Shown: positions 9,158 to 17,619 of the stretch, piece after piece
Layout: each line of letters begins with the position of its first letter
Position numbering within the stretch: position 1 is the first letter of the stretch
Source: Bifidobacteriaceae bacterium
GTDB lineage: Bacteria > Actinomycetota > Actinomycetes > Actinomycetales > WQXJ01
Direction: 5' to 3'
Length of the DNA: 53,918 bases
Assembly: GCA_031270825.1 (NCBI GenBank)
Contig: JAISXH010000045.1
Location: forward strand, 1 to 53,918
Notes under the pieces: model-generated
Databases searched by the model: none
Seen by the model: only the letters and a program-made list of their open reading frames with translations
What the model was told of the DNA's origin: nothing
Position numbers and translations under genes: made by a program

Positions 9158-9192
9158 AGTGGAGTAAAGTGGAGCCACTTGTCGCCAGGTGG
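9158..9192 (+). promoter_or_regulatory. MraZ box repeats and probable dcw promoter
   Basis: AGTGGAG occurs at 9158-9164 and again at 9168-9174, a period of exactly 10 bases, and a further in-phase GTGG lies at 9189-9192. MraZ is known to bind direct repeats of a (T/G)GGG or GTGG-type core spaced by one DNA turn in front of its own gene. A TAAAGT hexamer at 9165-9170 sits between the repeats and could be the -10 element, so binding would block it. Confidence 0.7.
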
Positions 9193-9219
9193 TCTGGATT
9201 AGCTGGAAAGGAGGTGCCC

Positions 9220-9645
9220 ATGAGCGAGGCGTGGGGCGAATCGTTCATCAAACTTGATGACAAGCACCGCATCATCTTGCCGGCCAAGGCCCGTCCGGCC
9301 ATGGCCGACGGCACCTATCTGACCAAGGGCCAAGGCGACTGCGTCTTCCTGTTCTCCAAGCCCCAATTCGACGACTATCGCGAGCGCAACCAGGCCGCGG
9401 CCCCCGTGGGCATGGCCCCGATCGACTTCGACCGGGTCTTCTACTCCTCGGTGGTGCCGCAAGACATGGACAAGCAAGGACGCATCTCGGTCCCGGTCGG
9501 ATTGCGCGACTACGCCGGCCTGGCCAAGGACCTGGCCGTCATCGGCATGGCCACCCACACCGAGATTTGGGACGCCGGCCGCTGGCGCGCCTACCTGGAG
9601 CAGATCCAAGCGCAGTACTCGCAACTCAAAGAGGGGGTGAGGTAA
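9220..9645 (+). CDS. mraZ: transcriptional regulator MraZ
   Basis: First gene of the dcw cluster, a DNA-binding AbrB-like protein that represses the cluster. 141 residues, close to the usual 143. Two SpoVT/AbrB-like repeats are visible: KLDDKHRIILPAKARPAM near residues 9-26 and DMDKQGRISVPVGLRDYAGL near 84-103, each with the D-x-x-x-R-(I)-x-(L/V)-P core. The ATG at 9220 has an almost ideal ribosome site, AAAGGAGGTG (9208-9217), which settles the start. MraZ boxes upstream support autoregulation. It is followed by a gap of 178 bases before rsmH. Confidence 0.96.
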   Translation: MSEAWGESFIKLDDKHRIILPAKARPAMADGTYLTKGQGDCVFLFSKPQFDDYRERNQAAAPVGMAPIDFDRVFYSSVVPQDMDKQGRISVPVGLRDYAGLAKDLAVIGMATHTEIWDAGRWRAYLEQIQAQYSQLKEGVR

Positions 9646-9823
9646 GGCCCTTGACGGGTCGGCCGATCCGCACGGCTTGGTCTCCGCCCCGCCTGAGGAT
9701 TCTGACGCCGCTTCCCCGGCGCCAGACTCGTCCGGCGGGTTGGGGACCTGGTCGGGTGGAGGAGGGCCCCCGACCACATTCTCTTGACCATGACCGACTT
9801 CAGCGCACCAGAAAGGATCACCG

Positions 9824-10774
9824 ATGGAGCAGGCACTCGGGGGGCACACGCCGGTGTCCCCGGAGCGCTTCCTGCAATTGGCCGGTCCGGCTTTGGCGCG
9901 CCCCGGGGCCGTCTACGTCGACGCGACCATCGGCCTGGGCGGCCATGCCGCCGCGGTGGCGGCCGAATTCCCGGGTGTTCGGATCATCGGGTTGGACCGC
10001 GACCCGGTGGCGGTTGAGCGTTCCCGGGCCCGTTTGGGCGCCGCCGCCGAGGTGGTACACGCCCCTTTTGCCGAGTTCGCCCGAGTCTTGGACGGTTTGG
10101 GGGCGCCGGCCGTCGATGCCGTTTTGTTCGATCTGGGCGTCTCTTCAGTTCAGCTCGATCACGACCCGAGGGGCTTCGCCTACTCCAGGGACACTCCTTT
10201 GGACATGCGGATGGATCAGTCGACCGGGCCGACGGCCGCTGATATCCTCGCGACCAGCACCAAGGCCGAGTTGGCTGAGATCCTGTCCAGCTTCGGCGAG
10301 GAACGTTTCGCCGGCCGCATCGCCACCGCCGTGACCCGGGCCCGGGCCGATGCGCCGATCGAGCGTTCCGGCCAATTGGTCGACCTGATCCGGGCGGCCA
10401 TTCCGGCGCCGGCCCGGCGCACCGGCGGCCACCCCGCCAAGCGGACCTTTCAGGCCCTCAGGGTGGCCGTCAACGGCGAACTAGATCAACTCGGGCGGGG
10501 TCTGCCGGCCGCCATCGCCCGGCTCCGCCAGGCCGGCCGGATTGTCGTTATGAGCTATCAATCGCTGGAGGACGCGCTGGTCAAACGCCTTCTCAAAGCG
10601 GGCGCCGATTCGAGCGCGCCCCCCGGCCTGCCGATCGAGCCGGAGGAGACCAAGCCCTATCTGAGGTTGCTGACCCGGGGCGCCGAGTCGGCGTCGCCAA
10701 CTGAAATCGCCGCCAACCCCCGCTCCGCGCCCTTGCGCCTGAGAGCGGCCGAGAGAATCAGGGAGACTCCATGA
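9824..10774 (+). CDS. rsmH: 16S rRNA (cytosine1402-N4)-methyltransferase
   Basis: RsmH (MraW) methylates C1402 in the ribosomal P site. 316 residues, normal. The methyltransferase motif is DATIGLGGHAAAVA near residues 32-45, with LDRDPVAVERS as the acidic cofactor strand, DAVLFDLGVSSVQLD as the active-site region, and the typical HPAKRTFQALRVAVNGELDQL and VVMSYQSLEDALVKR segments. The ATG follows GAAAGGATC. It overlaps ftsL by four bases (ATGA), so translation is likely coupled. Position between mraZ and ftsL is standard. Confidence 0.97.
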   Translation: MEQALGGHTPVSPERFLQLAGPALARPGAVYVDATIGLGGHAAAVAAEFPGVRIIGLDRDPVAVERSRARLGAAAEVVHAPFAEFARVLDGLGAPAVDAVLFDLGVSSVQLDHDPRGFAYSRDTPLDMRMDQSTGPTAADILATSTKAELAEILSSFGEERFAGRIATAVTRARADAPIERSGQLVDLIRAAIPAPARRTGGHPAKRTFQALRVAVNGELDQLGRGLPAAIARLRQAGRIVVMSYQSLEDALVKRLLKAGADSSAPPGLPIEPEETKPYLRLLTRGAESASPTEIAANPRSAPLRLRAAERIRETP

Positions 10775-11256
10775 GCGCTGCCCCAGCCCTCCAATCGATT
10801 CGCCGAACGGCGGCCCGCCCGCCCGCGGCCCGCAGCTCACAGCCCACGGCGCTGCGCCTGGTCGCGGCGCCTCCGCGGCGGCGCGGATTCCAGGTCTACG
10901 TGGGGGTGTGCCTGGCTGTGCTGGTCGGCGCCCTGGGGACGGTGTTGTGGCTGAACACCGCCCTGGCCGCCGGCGCCTTCGAGATCCGCGAATACCAGCT
11001 CCAGTTGAGCGACCTCGAAATCGAACGGGAGAGCCTCAACGAACAGTTGGTGGCCCTGGCCGAACCGCAAGCTCTGGCCGCCAAGGCGGCCGAATTGGGG
11101 ATGGTGGCCGCGCCCGCGACCGGCTACCTGGTCCTGCGCGATGGCACTGTGATCGGAGCGGCCCCCCCGGATGAAACCGAAGGCGAACCGGGCCAGGAGG
11201 CCTCGGCCGGGGCCGGCGGCGAAGCCGAGACGACTAGCGAAGCGGGGGACGAGTGA
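10771..11256 (+). CDS. ftsL: cell division protein FtsL-like
   Basis: A 161-residue bitopic protein between rsmH and ftsI, the usual place of ftsL. It has a basic, Pro/Ala-rich cytoplasmic start, one membrane segment (about residues 42-64, YVGVCLAVLVGALGTVLWL), then a leucine-heptad stretch (EIREYQLQLSDLEIERESLNEQLVAL, about 72-98) that would pair with a DivIC/FtsB partner, and an acidic Gly/Ala/Glu tail. Sequence identity in this family is low, so the call rests on topology and location. Overlaps of four bases on both sides (with rsmH and ftsI) indicate coupled translation. Confidence 0.85.
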   Translation: MSAAPALQSIRRTAARPPAARSSQPTALRLVAAPPRRRGFQVYVGVCLAVLVGALGTVLWLNTALAAGAFEIREYQLQLSDLEIERESLNEQLVALAEPQALAAKAAELGMVAAPATGYLVLRDGTVIGAAPPDETEGEPGQEASAGAGGEAETTSEAGDE

Positions 11257-13451
11257 TGGGGAATCGGCCCCGCCAACCGCCACCGGAGCGCCGCAGCGGC
11301 GGCAACGTTCCCGCAGGGGGCGGCGCCAACGTTCCCGCAAGGGGCGGCGCGCCCGGCGGCGGGCGCGCCCCGGGACGGCGCCCACCTGCTGGTGAGCCCA
11401 CCGCCTCAGGGCGCCGGACGGGCGGGCGAACCGAAGCCCACGGCATCGGACAACCAACGCCGGCAGGTCGCCCCCCAGGGGGGCGAGCCGAAGCCCACGG
11501 CATCGGACAACCAACGCCGGCAAGTCGCGGCCTAAAGGGGGCTCGGGGCGCGGACTCACGGCCAGCCGGCGCCAGCCCGGCCAGGGCGTCTGGACGGAAC
11601 CCGGGCGTCCGGCCGCCCAAACCCGGGCCGCGCTGGTGGGAACGCTTGTGGCTGGGGCTGACCGGGATCGGCGGCCCGACCCGGCGCCAAGGCCTGGTCA
11701 GAGCGGTGGTGATGGTGGTGCTGGCGGTCTTCGCCGTGCGCCTGGTGCAGCTGCAGGTGGTCGACGGGCCGGCGATGGCGGCTGAAGGGCAGGCCAACCG
11801 GATGGAAACGACAGTCCGGCCGGCCGAACGCGGCCAGATCGTCACCGCCGACGGCACGGTGCTGGCAGATGACGTGGCCCGCTACGAGATCCAGGCCAAC
11901 CCGAAAGTGATCAACGCCAAGGACGCCGAAGGCCAACTGCTGGGACCGGGACCGGCGAAACTGGCTCAGCAACTGGCCCCCCTGGTCGGCATAGACCCAG
12001 CTGACCTGGAGAAGGAATTGAGCCAATCCGACCTGACCTGGGTGGCGTTGGTCAAACACGCCACCCAAGATCAGTGGGACCAGGTCAACCAGGTGGTCCA
12101 GGAGTACCGCCAGGACGGGATCGACGCGGGCATCTACGAATCGAAGCACTACATCAGGTCCTATCCGGCGGGGACGCTAGCCGGGAACCTGGTCGGCTAC
12201 CAATATGAGACCGAGGAGTCCGAGGGGGTCAAGCAGTACACCGGCCTGGAGGACGAACTGACCGACAAGCTGACCGGCAAAGCCGGGGTGACCAGGACCG
12301 AGGTCGGGGGCAACCAGCAGCCCATCCCCGGCGGCAAGGTTGTCTCAGACCCGGCCGAGCCGGGCTGCGATGTGACGCTGACCATCGACTCGACGCTGCA
12401 ATTCGAAGCCCAGCAGCTGATCCAGGAGCGGGTCGACGCCACCAAAGCTCGCGCCGGCATGGTGGTCGGAATCGACATCCCGACCGGCGAAGTCCTCTTC
12501 CTGGCCGACTCCTCCACCCCAGACCCATCCCATCCGACCGGCGAAACCAACTCGCGGGCGTTGGAGAACATCTTCGAGCCCGGCTCGACCGGCAAGGTGG
12601 TGACCATGGCGATGCTGTTGGAGGAGGGCTTCGCCACCCCGGCCAGCCAATACACCGTGCCCGCCCAGATCACCTTGGGCGGCCAGACCTTTGTCGACTC
12701 CTCGGGCCACCAGGCCTACCAGTTGACTCTGGCCGGGATCCTGGCCAAGTCTTCCAACGTCGGCACGGTCATGGCCGGTCAGAACGTGCCGGACGAGACC
12801 CGCTACGAGTACCTGAAGCGGTTCGGTTTCGGCGAGCCCAGCGGCATCGAGCTGCCGGAGGCGACGGGCGTGGTCCACAAGCCCGGGGTTCTGCCCAAGA
12901 GCGACGGCGAACCCTATTGGGACGGCCGCACCAGAAGCAACGTGCTGTTCGGCCAGGGTCTGACCGTCAACGCGCTTCAAGCCACCGAGGTCTTCGCCAC
13001 CCTTGGCAACGGCGGCCTGCGCGTCCAGCCGCATCTGGTCAAGGGCTGGACCTGCGGCGCCGACGGCTTCCAGGGCGCCGAGCCGGCCACCTCCGAGCGA
13101 GTGGTCTCCGAACAGACCGCCTCCCAGGTCATCGCCATGATGGAGGGCGCGGTCGAAGCGGGCACCGGCCGCAGCGCCCAGGTGGCCGGCTACCGGACCG
13201 CCGGCAAGACCGGCACGTCGCAGATGTTCGAGGGGGCCAACCAAATCTACGTCAGCTCCTTCGCCGGCGTCCTGCCGGCCGAGGACCCGCGCATCGCCGT
13301 AGGCGTCTTCGTGATCGACCCGAAGGCCGAAGGCTACTACGGCGCCGTTGTGGCCGGGCCCGTCTTCGAACAGATCGCCGCGTCGGCTGTCGATCGCCTG
13401 GGCGTGCCTCCCTCGACCACGACCGGCACGCCGCCGCCGCAGGAGTGGTGA
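11253..13451 (+). CDS. ftsI: septal peptidoglycan transpeptidase (penicillin-binding protein, FtsI/PBP3 type)
   Basis: Crosslinks septal peptidoglycan. 732 residues, longer than usual because of a roughly 130-residue Gly/Pro/Arg-rich cytoplasmic start that contains two sets of DNA repeats. A membrane anchor follows (about 148-168, RAVVMVVLAVFAVRLVQLQV), then the dimerisation domain with RGQIVTADGTVLA, then the transpeptidase domain: the S-x-x-K motif STGK with catalytic Ser445, the SxN motif SSN at 500-502, and KTGTS starting at Lys652. Numbering uses the GTG at 11253; the ATG at 11256 is an equal alternative. The stop of ftsL overlaps the start. No PASTA repeats are present. Confidence 0.96.
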   Translation: MMGNRPRQPPPERRSGGNVPAGGGANVPARGGAPGGGRAPGRRPPAGEPTASGRRTGGRTEAHGIGQPTPAGRPPGGRAEAHGIGQPTPASRGLKGARGADSRPAGASPARASGRNPGVRPPKPGPRWWERLWLGLTGIGGPTRRQGLVRAVVMVVLAVFAVRLVQLQVVDGPAMAAEGQANRMETTVRPAERGQIVTADGTVLADDVARYEIQANPKVINAKDAEGQLLGPGPAKLAQQLAPLVGIDPADLEKELSQSDLTWVALVKHATQDQWDQVNQVVQEYRQDGIDAGIYESKHYIRSYPAGTLAGNLVGYQYETEESEGVKQYTGLEDELTDKLTGKAGVTRTEVGGNQQPIPGGKVVSDPAEPGCDVTLTIDSTLQFEAQQLIQERVDATKARAGMVVGIDIPTGEVLFLADSSTPDPSHPTGETNSRALENIFEPGSTGKVVTMAMLLEEGFATPASQYTVPAQITLGGQTFVDSSGHQAYQLTLAGILAKSSNVGTVMAGQNVPDETRYEYLKRFGFGEPSGIELPEATGVVHKPGVLPKSDGEPYWDGRTRSNVLFGQGLTVNALQATEVFATLGNGGLRVQPHLVKGWTCGADGFQGAEPATSERVVSEQTASQVIAMMEGAVEAGTGRSAQVAGYRTAGKTGTSQMFEGANQIYVSSFAGVLPAEDPRIAVGVFVIDPKAEGYYGAVVAGPVFEQIAASAVDRLGVPPSTTTGTPPPQEW
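11303..11350 (+). repeat. 24-bp tandem repeat inside ftsI
   Basis: The block CAACGTTCCCGCA recurs at 11303 and 11327, each followed by a GGGGCGGCGC-like run. It encodes two GGNVPAGG-like units in the disordered cytoplasmic tail of FtsI. Confidence 0.75.
11431..11527 (+). repeat. 57-bp direct repeat inside ftsI
   Basis: A 40-base block beginning CCGAAGCCCACGGCATCGG at 11431-11470 is repeated at 11488-11527 with a single visible difference. It encodes two copies of EAHGIGQPTPA. The near identity at DNA level points to recent duplication. Confidence 0.85.
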
Positions 13452-13457
13452 CGTCCA

Positions 13458-15137
13458 GTGTTGCGTCCGTCCGCGCGACCCGAGATCGCCTTGCCCGATG
13501 CCGCCCGGCGTCTTGAGGGGGCCCGTCTGGCTTGGCCCGGGGCCGGCGGCGCCGGGGCGGGTGCGGCGCCGACCCTCACCGGCCTGACGCTGGCCTCCGG
13601 CGATGTCCTTCCGGGCGACCTGTTTGTGGCTCTGCCTGGCGCCCGGACCCATGGCGCCCGCCACGCCGGCGCCGCCATCGCGGCCGGAGCGGTCGCGGTG
13701 CTGACCGATCCGGCGGGAGAGGCGTTGTTGGCCCCCGGCACGCCCCGGATCGTGGCCCAGGACGTGCGGGCCAAGCTGGGCGATTTCGCGGCCTGGTTCT
13801 ATGGCCATCCGGCCCGCCGCCTGGTGCTGGTCGGGATCACCGGCACCAACGGCAAGACATCGGCGGCGCATTTGGCGCAGGGGGCTCTCAGGGAGCGCTT
13901 CGGCCCGGTCGCGCTGCTCGGAACCATCGCGGCCAGAATGGACGGCGAAGAGATCCCGATGGCGCGCACCACTTTGGAGGCGCCCGACCTCCAGGCCGCC
14001 TTCGCGGCGATGGTGGAGCGCGGGATTCGCGCCTGTGTCATGGAGGTGTCCTCGCACGCCATGGCCCAGCACCGGGTGGACGGTTTCCGCTTCGACGCGG
14101 TCGCGTTCACCAATCTGACCCGCGACCATCTGGACTACCACCACACCATGGAGGACTATTTCGCCGCCAAGGCGGAACTCTTCACCCCCGCCCACGCCCG
14201 GCGGGCGGTGATCAACCTGGAGGACGAGTGGGGCCGGCGTCTGGCCCGCCAGGCCCAGATACCGGTAGAAACGCTGTCCGCCGCGGCCGGGGCCGACTGG
14301 CTGATTCTGCCTGGCGCGGGCGCGCCCGGCGCCGACGGGCCTGGCGCGGCCGGGCCCGGCGAGGGCGAGCCTGGCGCCGACTGGGCTGGCGCCGACGCTC
14401 CCAGCGCCGACGGGTTCGACCAGGGCGCGGCGCCGAACCTCCCGGCGACCGGCGCGCGGCGCGGCTCCAGCCGTTTCACCCTGGCCGGCCGGGGCCGACG
14501 CCCGATTGCCGCCGAAGTCGCCCTGCCGGGCGCCTACAACATTGCCAACGCGGCGTTGGCGCTGGTCAGCGCCATGGCTGTGGGGGTCGACGGGGCGGTG
14601 GCAGCGCGTGGCGTGGCGGCCGTCGGGGCCGTTCCGGGCAGGATGGAAACGGTCACGCCGCCTGAGACCGGCCCGGGTTCGGCGGGCGCCGAGGCGCCGC
14701 TGGTGGTGGTCGACTACGCCCACGCTCCGGACGCGGTCGCCAAGGCGCTGGCGGCTTTGCGCCCGCACACGGCCGGCCGGCTGATCGCGGTCCTCGGCGC
14801 CGGCGGCGATCGCGACCAGGGCAAGCGCGGTGAGATGGGCCGCGTGGCGGCGGCAGGCGCCGATCTGGTCTTGATCACCGACGACAATCCCCGCAGCGAA
14901 GACCCCGCCGCCATCCGCGCCGAACTCCTGGCCGGAGCCGGCGCCAAGGGGAGGGAAGTGCCTGACCGGGCGGACGCCATCGGGCAAGCCGTGGGCGAGG
15001 CCGGCCAAGCCGATACTGTGGTGATCCTCGGCAAGGGCCACGAGCGGACAATCGACTATGGCGGGGAACTAAGGCCCCACACCGATCTGGCCCAGGCCCG
15101 TCAAGCGCTGGCAGCGAAGATGGAAGGCAGTCAATGA
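13458..15137 (+). CDS. murE: UDP-N-acetylmuramoyl-tripeptide synthetase (probable meso-diaminopimelate-adding)
   Basis: Adds the third residue to the muramyl peptide with ATP. 559 residues, about 60 more than E. coli MurE. The P-loop GTNGKT is at 129-134, TTLEAPDLQ and EVSSHAMAQHRVDG follow, and the C-terminal domain shows VVDYAHAPDA and DNPR at 476-479. DNPR is the motif associated with meso-diaminopimelate rather than lysine. The extra length comes from an Ala/Gly/Pro/Asp insertion at about 284-335, encoded by GC-rich near-repeats, just where the central domain approaches its C-terminal strands. The GTG start lies 6 bases after the ftsI stop; the last four bases overlap murF. Confidence 0.95.
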   Translation: MLRPSARPEIALPDAARRLEGARLAWPGAGGAGAGAAPTLTGLTLASGDVLPGDLFVALPGARTHGARHAGAAIAAGAVAVLTDPAGEALLAPGTPRIVAQDVRAKLGDFAAWFYGHPARRLVLVGITGTNGKTSAAHLAQGALRERFGPVALLGTIAARMDGEEIPMARTTLEAPDLQAAFAAMVERGIRACVMEVSSHAMAQHRVDGFRFDAVAFTNLTRDHLDYHHTMEDYFAAKAELFTPAHARRAVINLEDEWGRRLARQAQIPVETLSAAAGADWLILPGAGAPGADGPGAAGPGEGEPGADWAGADAPSADGFDQGAAPNLPATGARRGSSRFTLAGRGRRPIAAEVALPGAYNIANAALALVSAMAVGVDGAVAARGVAAVGAVPGRMETVTPPETGPGSAGAEAPLVVVDYAHAPDAVAKALAALRPHTAGRLIAVLGAGGDRDQGKRGEMGRVAAAGADLVLITDDNPRSEDPAAIRAELLAGAGAKGREVPDRADAIGQAVGEAGQADTVVILGKGHERTIDYGGELRPHTDLAQARQALAAKMEGSQ

Positions 15138-16543
15138 TCCCGTGGAACCCGGCTGGTTTGGCCACCGCGATAGGTGCTCGGCTCAGTCCCGAAGTGAATC
15201 CCGGCGCCGTCCTGACCGATGTCGTGATCGATTCTCGCTTGGCCGGTCCCGGCGCCGTCTTCGTCGCCCTGGCCGGGCAAAAGGCCGACGGCCTCGATTT
15301 CGTGGCCGACGCCGTCGCCAAGGGCGCTCCGTTGGCGGTGGTGGGCCAGTCCGTCCCCGGACCGATCGCTCTGGTCGACGATCCAGTCGCGGCCTTGGGC
15401 AACCTGGCCGAACTGGCCCTGCGACGGGCCCGGGTGGCGGCCCGGGACATGAAGGTGATCGGCCTGACGGGCTCGGTCGGCAAGACCACCACCAAGGATT
15501 TGTTGGCCCGCATCACCGCCACTGTCGGGCCGACGGTGGCGGCCGAAGGATCGTTCAACAACCACCTGGGCGTGCCGCTGACGGTGGTCAGGGCCGATCG
15601 TGACACCGCCTTCGTGGTGGTGGAGATGGGCGCCAACCACGAGGGCGAAATCGCCGCTCTGGCCCGGATCGCGCCGCCGGACGTGGGTGTGGTGTTGGGC
15701 GTGGGCAAAGCCCACGTCGGCGAGTTCGGATCACGCGAGGCCATCGCCAGGGCCAAGGCCGAGCTGCTGGCGGGCCTGATGCCGAACGGCGCCGCCGTCC
15801 TCAACATGGACGATCCGCTGGTCAGAGCAATGGCCTTCGGGGCTCCGGAGAATCTGATCACCTTCGGATTCGACGACATGGCGCGGATCCGCGGACTTCG
15901 GCGCGGGCTCACCGCTGGGGGCCGCCTGCACCTGACCATCGCCGATCAGGACACCCGCGAGTCGGCTCGGATCGAGACCGGGCTGGTGGGACGCCACCTG
16001 GCGGTCAACGTGGTGGCGGCGGTGGCGGCGGCGGCGGCGGCCGGAATCGCCGTGCCGGCGGCGGCGGCGGCCCTGGACGGGGTGACCGCCGTCAGTCCGC
16101 ACCGGATGGCGTTGGTCGACCTGCCGGGCGGAGCGACCGTGCTGGACGACTCCTACAACGCCAATCCCGAATCGGTGGTGGCCGCCCTTGAGACTTTGGC
16201 CCGGCTGGCCAAGAAGGCGGGCCGGGGCGCCATCGCGGTCCTGGGGGAAATGCGCGAGCTCGGCCAGGAGGCGGCGGCCGAACACACCCGGATCGGCCGG
16301 TTCGCCGCCCGCCAGCACCTGACCCGCCTGGTTGTGGTCGGCCGGGCGGCCCAGAACATCGCCTCGGGCGCGGCGTCCAACGGAATGGCCGGCAAAGACA
16401 TAGAGTTTTGGCCAGATGTGGAAGGCCTGGCCGACCACTTGAAGTCCATCGCCGGCCAGGAGTTCGTCTTGATCAAGGGTTCGCACGGTACCGACTTGTG
16501 GAAGGTGGCCGATTCTCTTATCGGGGAAGACGCTCAATGCTGA
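15134..16543 (+). CDS. murF: UDP-MurNAc-tripeptide-D-Ala-D-Ala ligase
   Basis: Attaches the D-Ala-D-Ala dipeptide to the UDP-muramyl tripeptide, completing the soluble precursor. 469 residues, normal. The N-terminal substrate domain has TDVVIDSRLAGPGAVFVAL; the P-loop is TGSVGKTT at 112-119; then EGSFNNHLGVPLT and VEMGANHEGEI, and in the C-terminal domain DDSYNANPESV and LGEMRELG. These are the family hallmarks. ATGA overlap with murE at the start; the last seven bases overlap mraY. Its dipeptide substrate would come from Ddl, encoded at 27178. Confidence 0.97.
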   Translation: MIPWNPAGLATAIGARLSPEVNPGAVLTDVVIDSRLAGPGAVFVALAGQKADGLDFVADAVAKGAPLAVVGQSVPGPIALVDDPVAALGNLAELALRRARVAARDMKVIGLTGSVGKTTTKDLLARITATVGPTVAAEGSFNNHLGVPLTVVRADRDTAFVVVEMGANHEGEIAALARIAPPDVGVVLGVGKAHVGEFGSREAIARAKAELLAGLMPNGAAVLNMDDPLVRAMAFGAPENLITFGFDDMARIRGLRRGLTAGGRLHLTIADQDTRESARIETGLVGRHLAVNVVAAVAAAAAAGIAVPAAAAALDGVTAVSPHRMALVDLPGGATVLDDSYNANPESVVAALETLARLAKKAGRGAIAVLGEMRELGQEAAAEHTRIGRFAARQHLTRLVVVGRAAQNIASGAASNGMAGKDIEFWPDVEGLADHLKSIAGQEFVLIKGSHGTDLWKVADSLIGEDAQC

Positions 16544-17619
16544 ACATTCTCTATTCGTTCGCGCTGGCCCTGGTGCTGGCGCTGTTCGGCACCCCTTTGT
16601 TTGTGCGCCTGCTGGTGAAGAAGTCCTTCGGGCAGTTCATCCGCCAGGACGGGCCGACCGCCCACTACATCAAGCGGGGCACGCCGACAATGGGCGGCGT
16701 GGTCATAATCACGGCCGCGCTGGTGGCCTATTTCGGGGCCGATTTGATCCTGGGCCACCCGCCGCGTCTGGCCGGACTGCTGGTGTTGTTCCTCTTCGTG
16801 GGCATGGGCACGGTCGGCTTCATCGACGATTTCATCAAGATCTCGCGACAGCGCTCTTTGGGGCTGAGACCGGTCTGGAAATTCGTCGGCCAAGGCGCGG
16901 TGGGCGTCACCTTCGCCCTGTTGGCCATCAACTTCCCCAACCGGGACGGCTGGACTCCGGCGTCCTTCAAAGTCTCGTTCTTGCGTGACACGTCGATCGA
17001 TCTGGCCTTCGCCGGCCGGACCCTGGGCACCGTCCTGTTCGTGATCTGGGCCAATTTCCTCATCACCGCTTGGACCAACGCCGTCAACCTGACCGACGGA
17101 CTGGACGGTTTGGCCACCGGCGCCTCGGCCATGGTGTTCATGGCCTACGTGATCGTCGCCTTGTGGGGCATCTCGAACCTTTGTGACTCCGCTTCGGCGA
17201 CCCACTGCTACGTCATGAGCGATCCCCTGGACGTGGCCATGGTGGCGGCCGCGATCACCGGCGCCTGTCTCGGTTTCTTGTGGTGGAACGTCCACCCGGC
17301 GGCCATTTTCATGGGTGACACCGGCGCGCTGGCGCTCGGCGGAGCCTATGCCGGGCTGTCGATAGTCACCCGCACCGAAGTGCTGGGCGCCATCATCGGC
17401 GGCCTCTTCGTGGTGATCGCGGCCAGCGACATCATCCAGATCGGGTGGTTCAAGATCTCTGGGGGCAAACGGGTCTTCAAGATGGCGCCGTTGCATCACC
17501 ACTTCGAGCTGTCGGGCTGGGGGGAAGTCACCATCGTCATCCGGTTCTGGTTGATCGCGGCCCTGTTCGCGGCCGTGGGCCTGGGGCTCTTCTACGCCGA
17601 ATGGGTGGTGGCGCGATGA
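16537..17619 (+). CDS. mraY: phospho-MurNAc-pentapeptide translocase
   Basis: Integral membrane enzyme that moves phospho-MurNAc-pentapeptide to undecaprenyl phosphate, forming lipid I. 360 residues with about ten membrane segments. Recognisable conserved stretches: GTPTMGGVV, GFIDDFIKISRQRSLGL (the Asp-rich loop), NAVNLTDGLDGLATG, MGDTGALALGG, and the cytoplasmic PLHHHFELSGW. I chose the ATG at 16537 (MLNILYSF) because upstream in-frame codons only mirror murF. It overlaps murF by seven bases and murD by four. Confidence 0.97.
   Translation: MLNILYSFALALVLALFGTPLFVRLLVKKSFGQFIRQDGPTAHYIKRGTPTMGGVVIITAALVAYFGADLILGHPPRLAGLLVLFLFVGMGTVGFIDDFIKISRQRSLGLRPVWKFVGQGAVGVTFALLAINFPNRDGWTPASFKVSFLRDTSIDLAFAGRTLGTVLFVIWANFLITAWTNAVNLTDGLDGLATGASAMVFMAYVIVALWGISNLCDSASATHCYVMSDPLDVAMVAAAITGACLGFLWWNVHPAAIFMGDTGALALGGAYAGLSIVTRTEVLGAIIGGLFVVIAASDIIQIGWFKISGGKRVFKMAPLHHHFELSGWGEVTIVIRFWLIAALFAAVGLGLFYAEWVVAR

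Noticed and set aside
12345-15041. 898-codon open frame antisense to ftsI and murE
   Set aside because: It mirrors the third-position GC bias of two certain genes, has no domain-like pattern and is rich in Arg, Gly and His as such shadows are.
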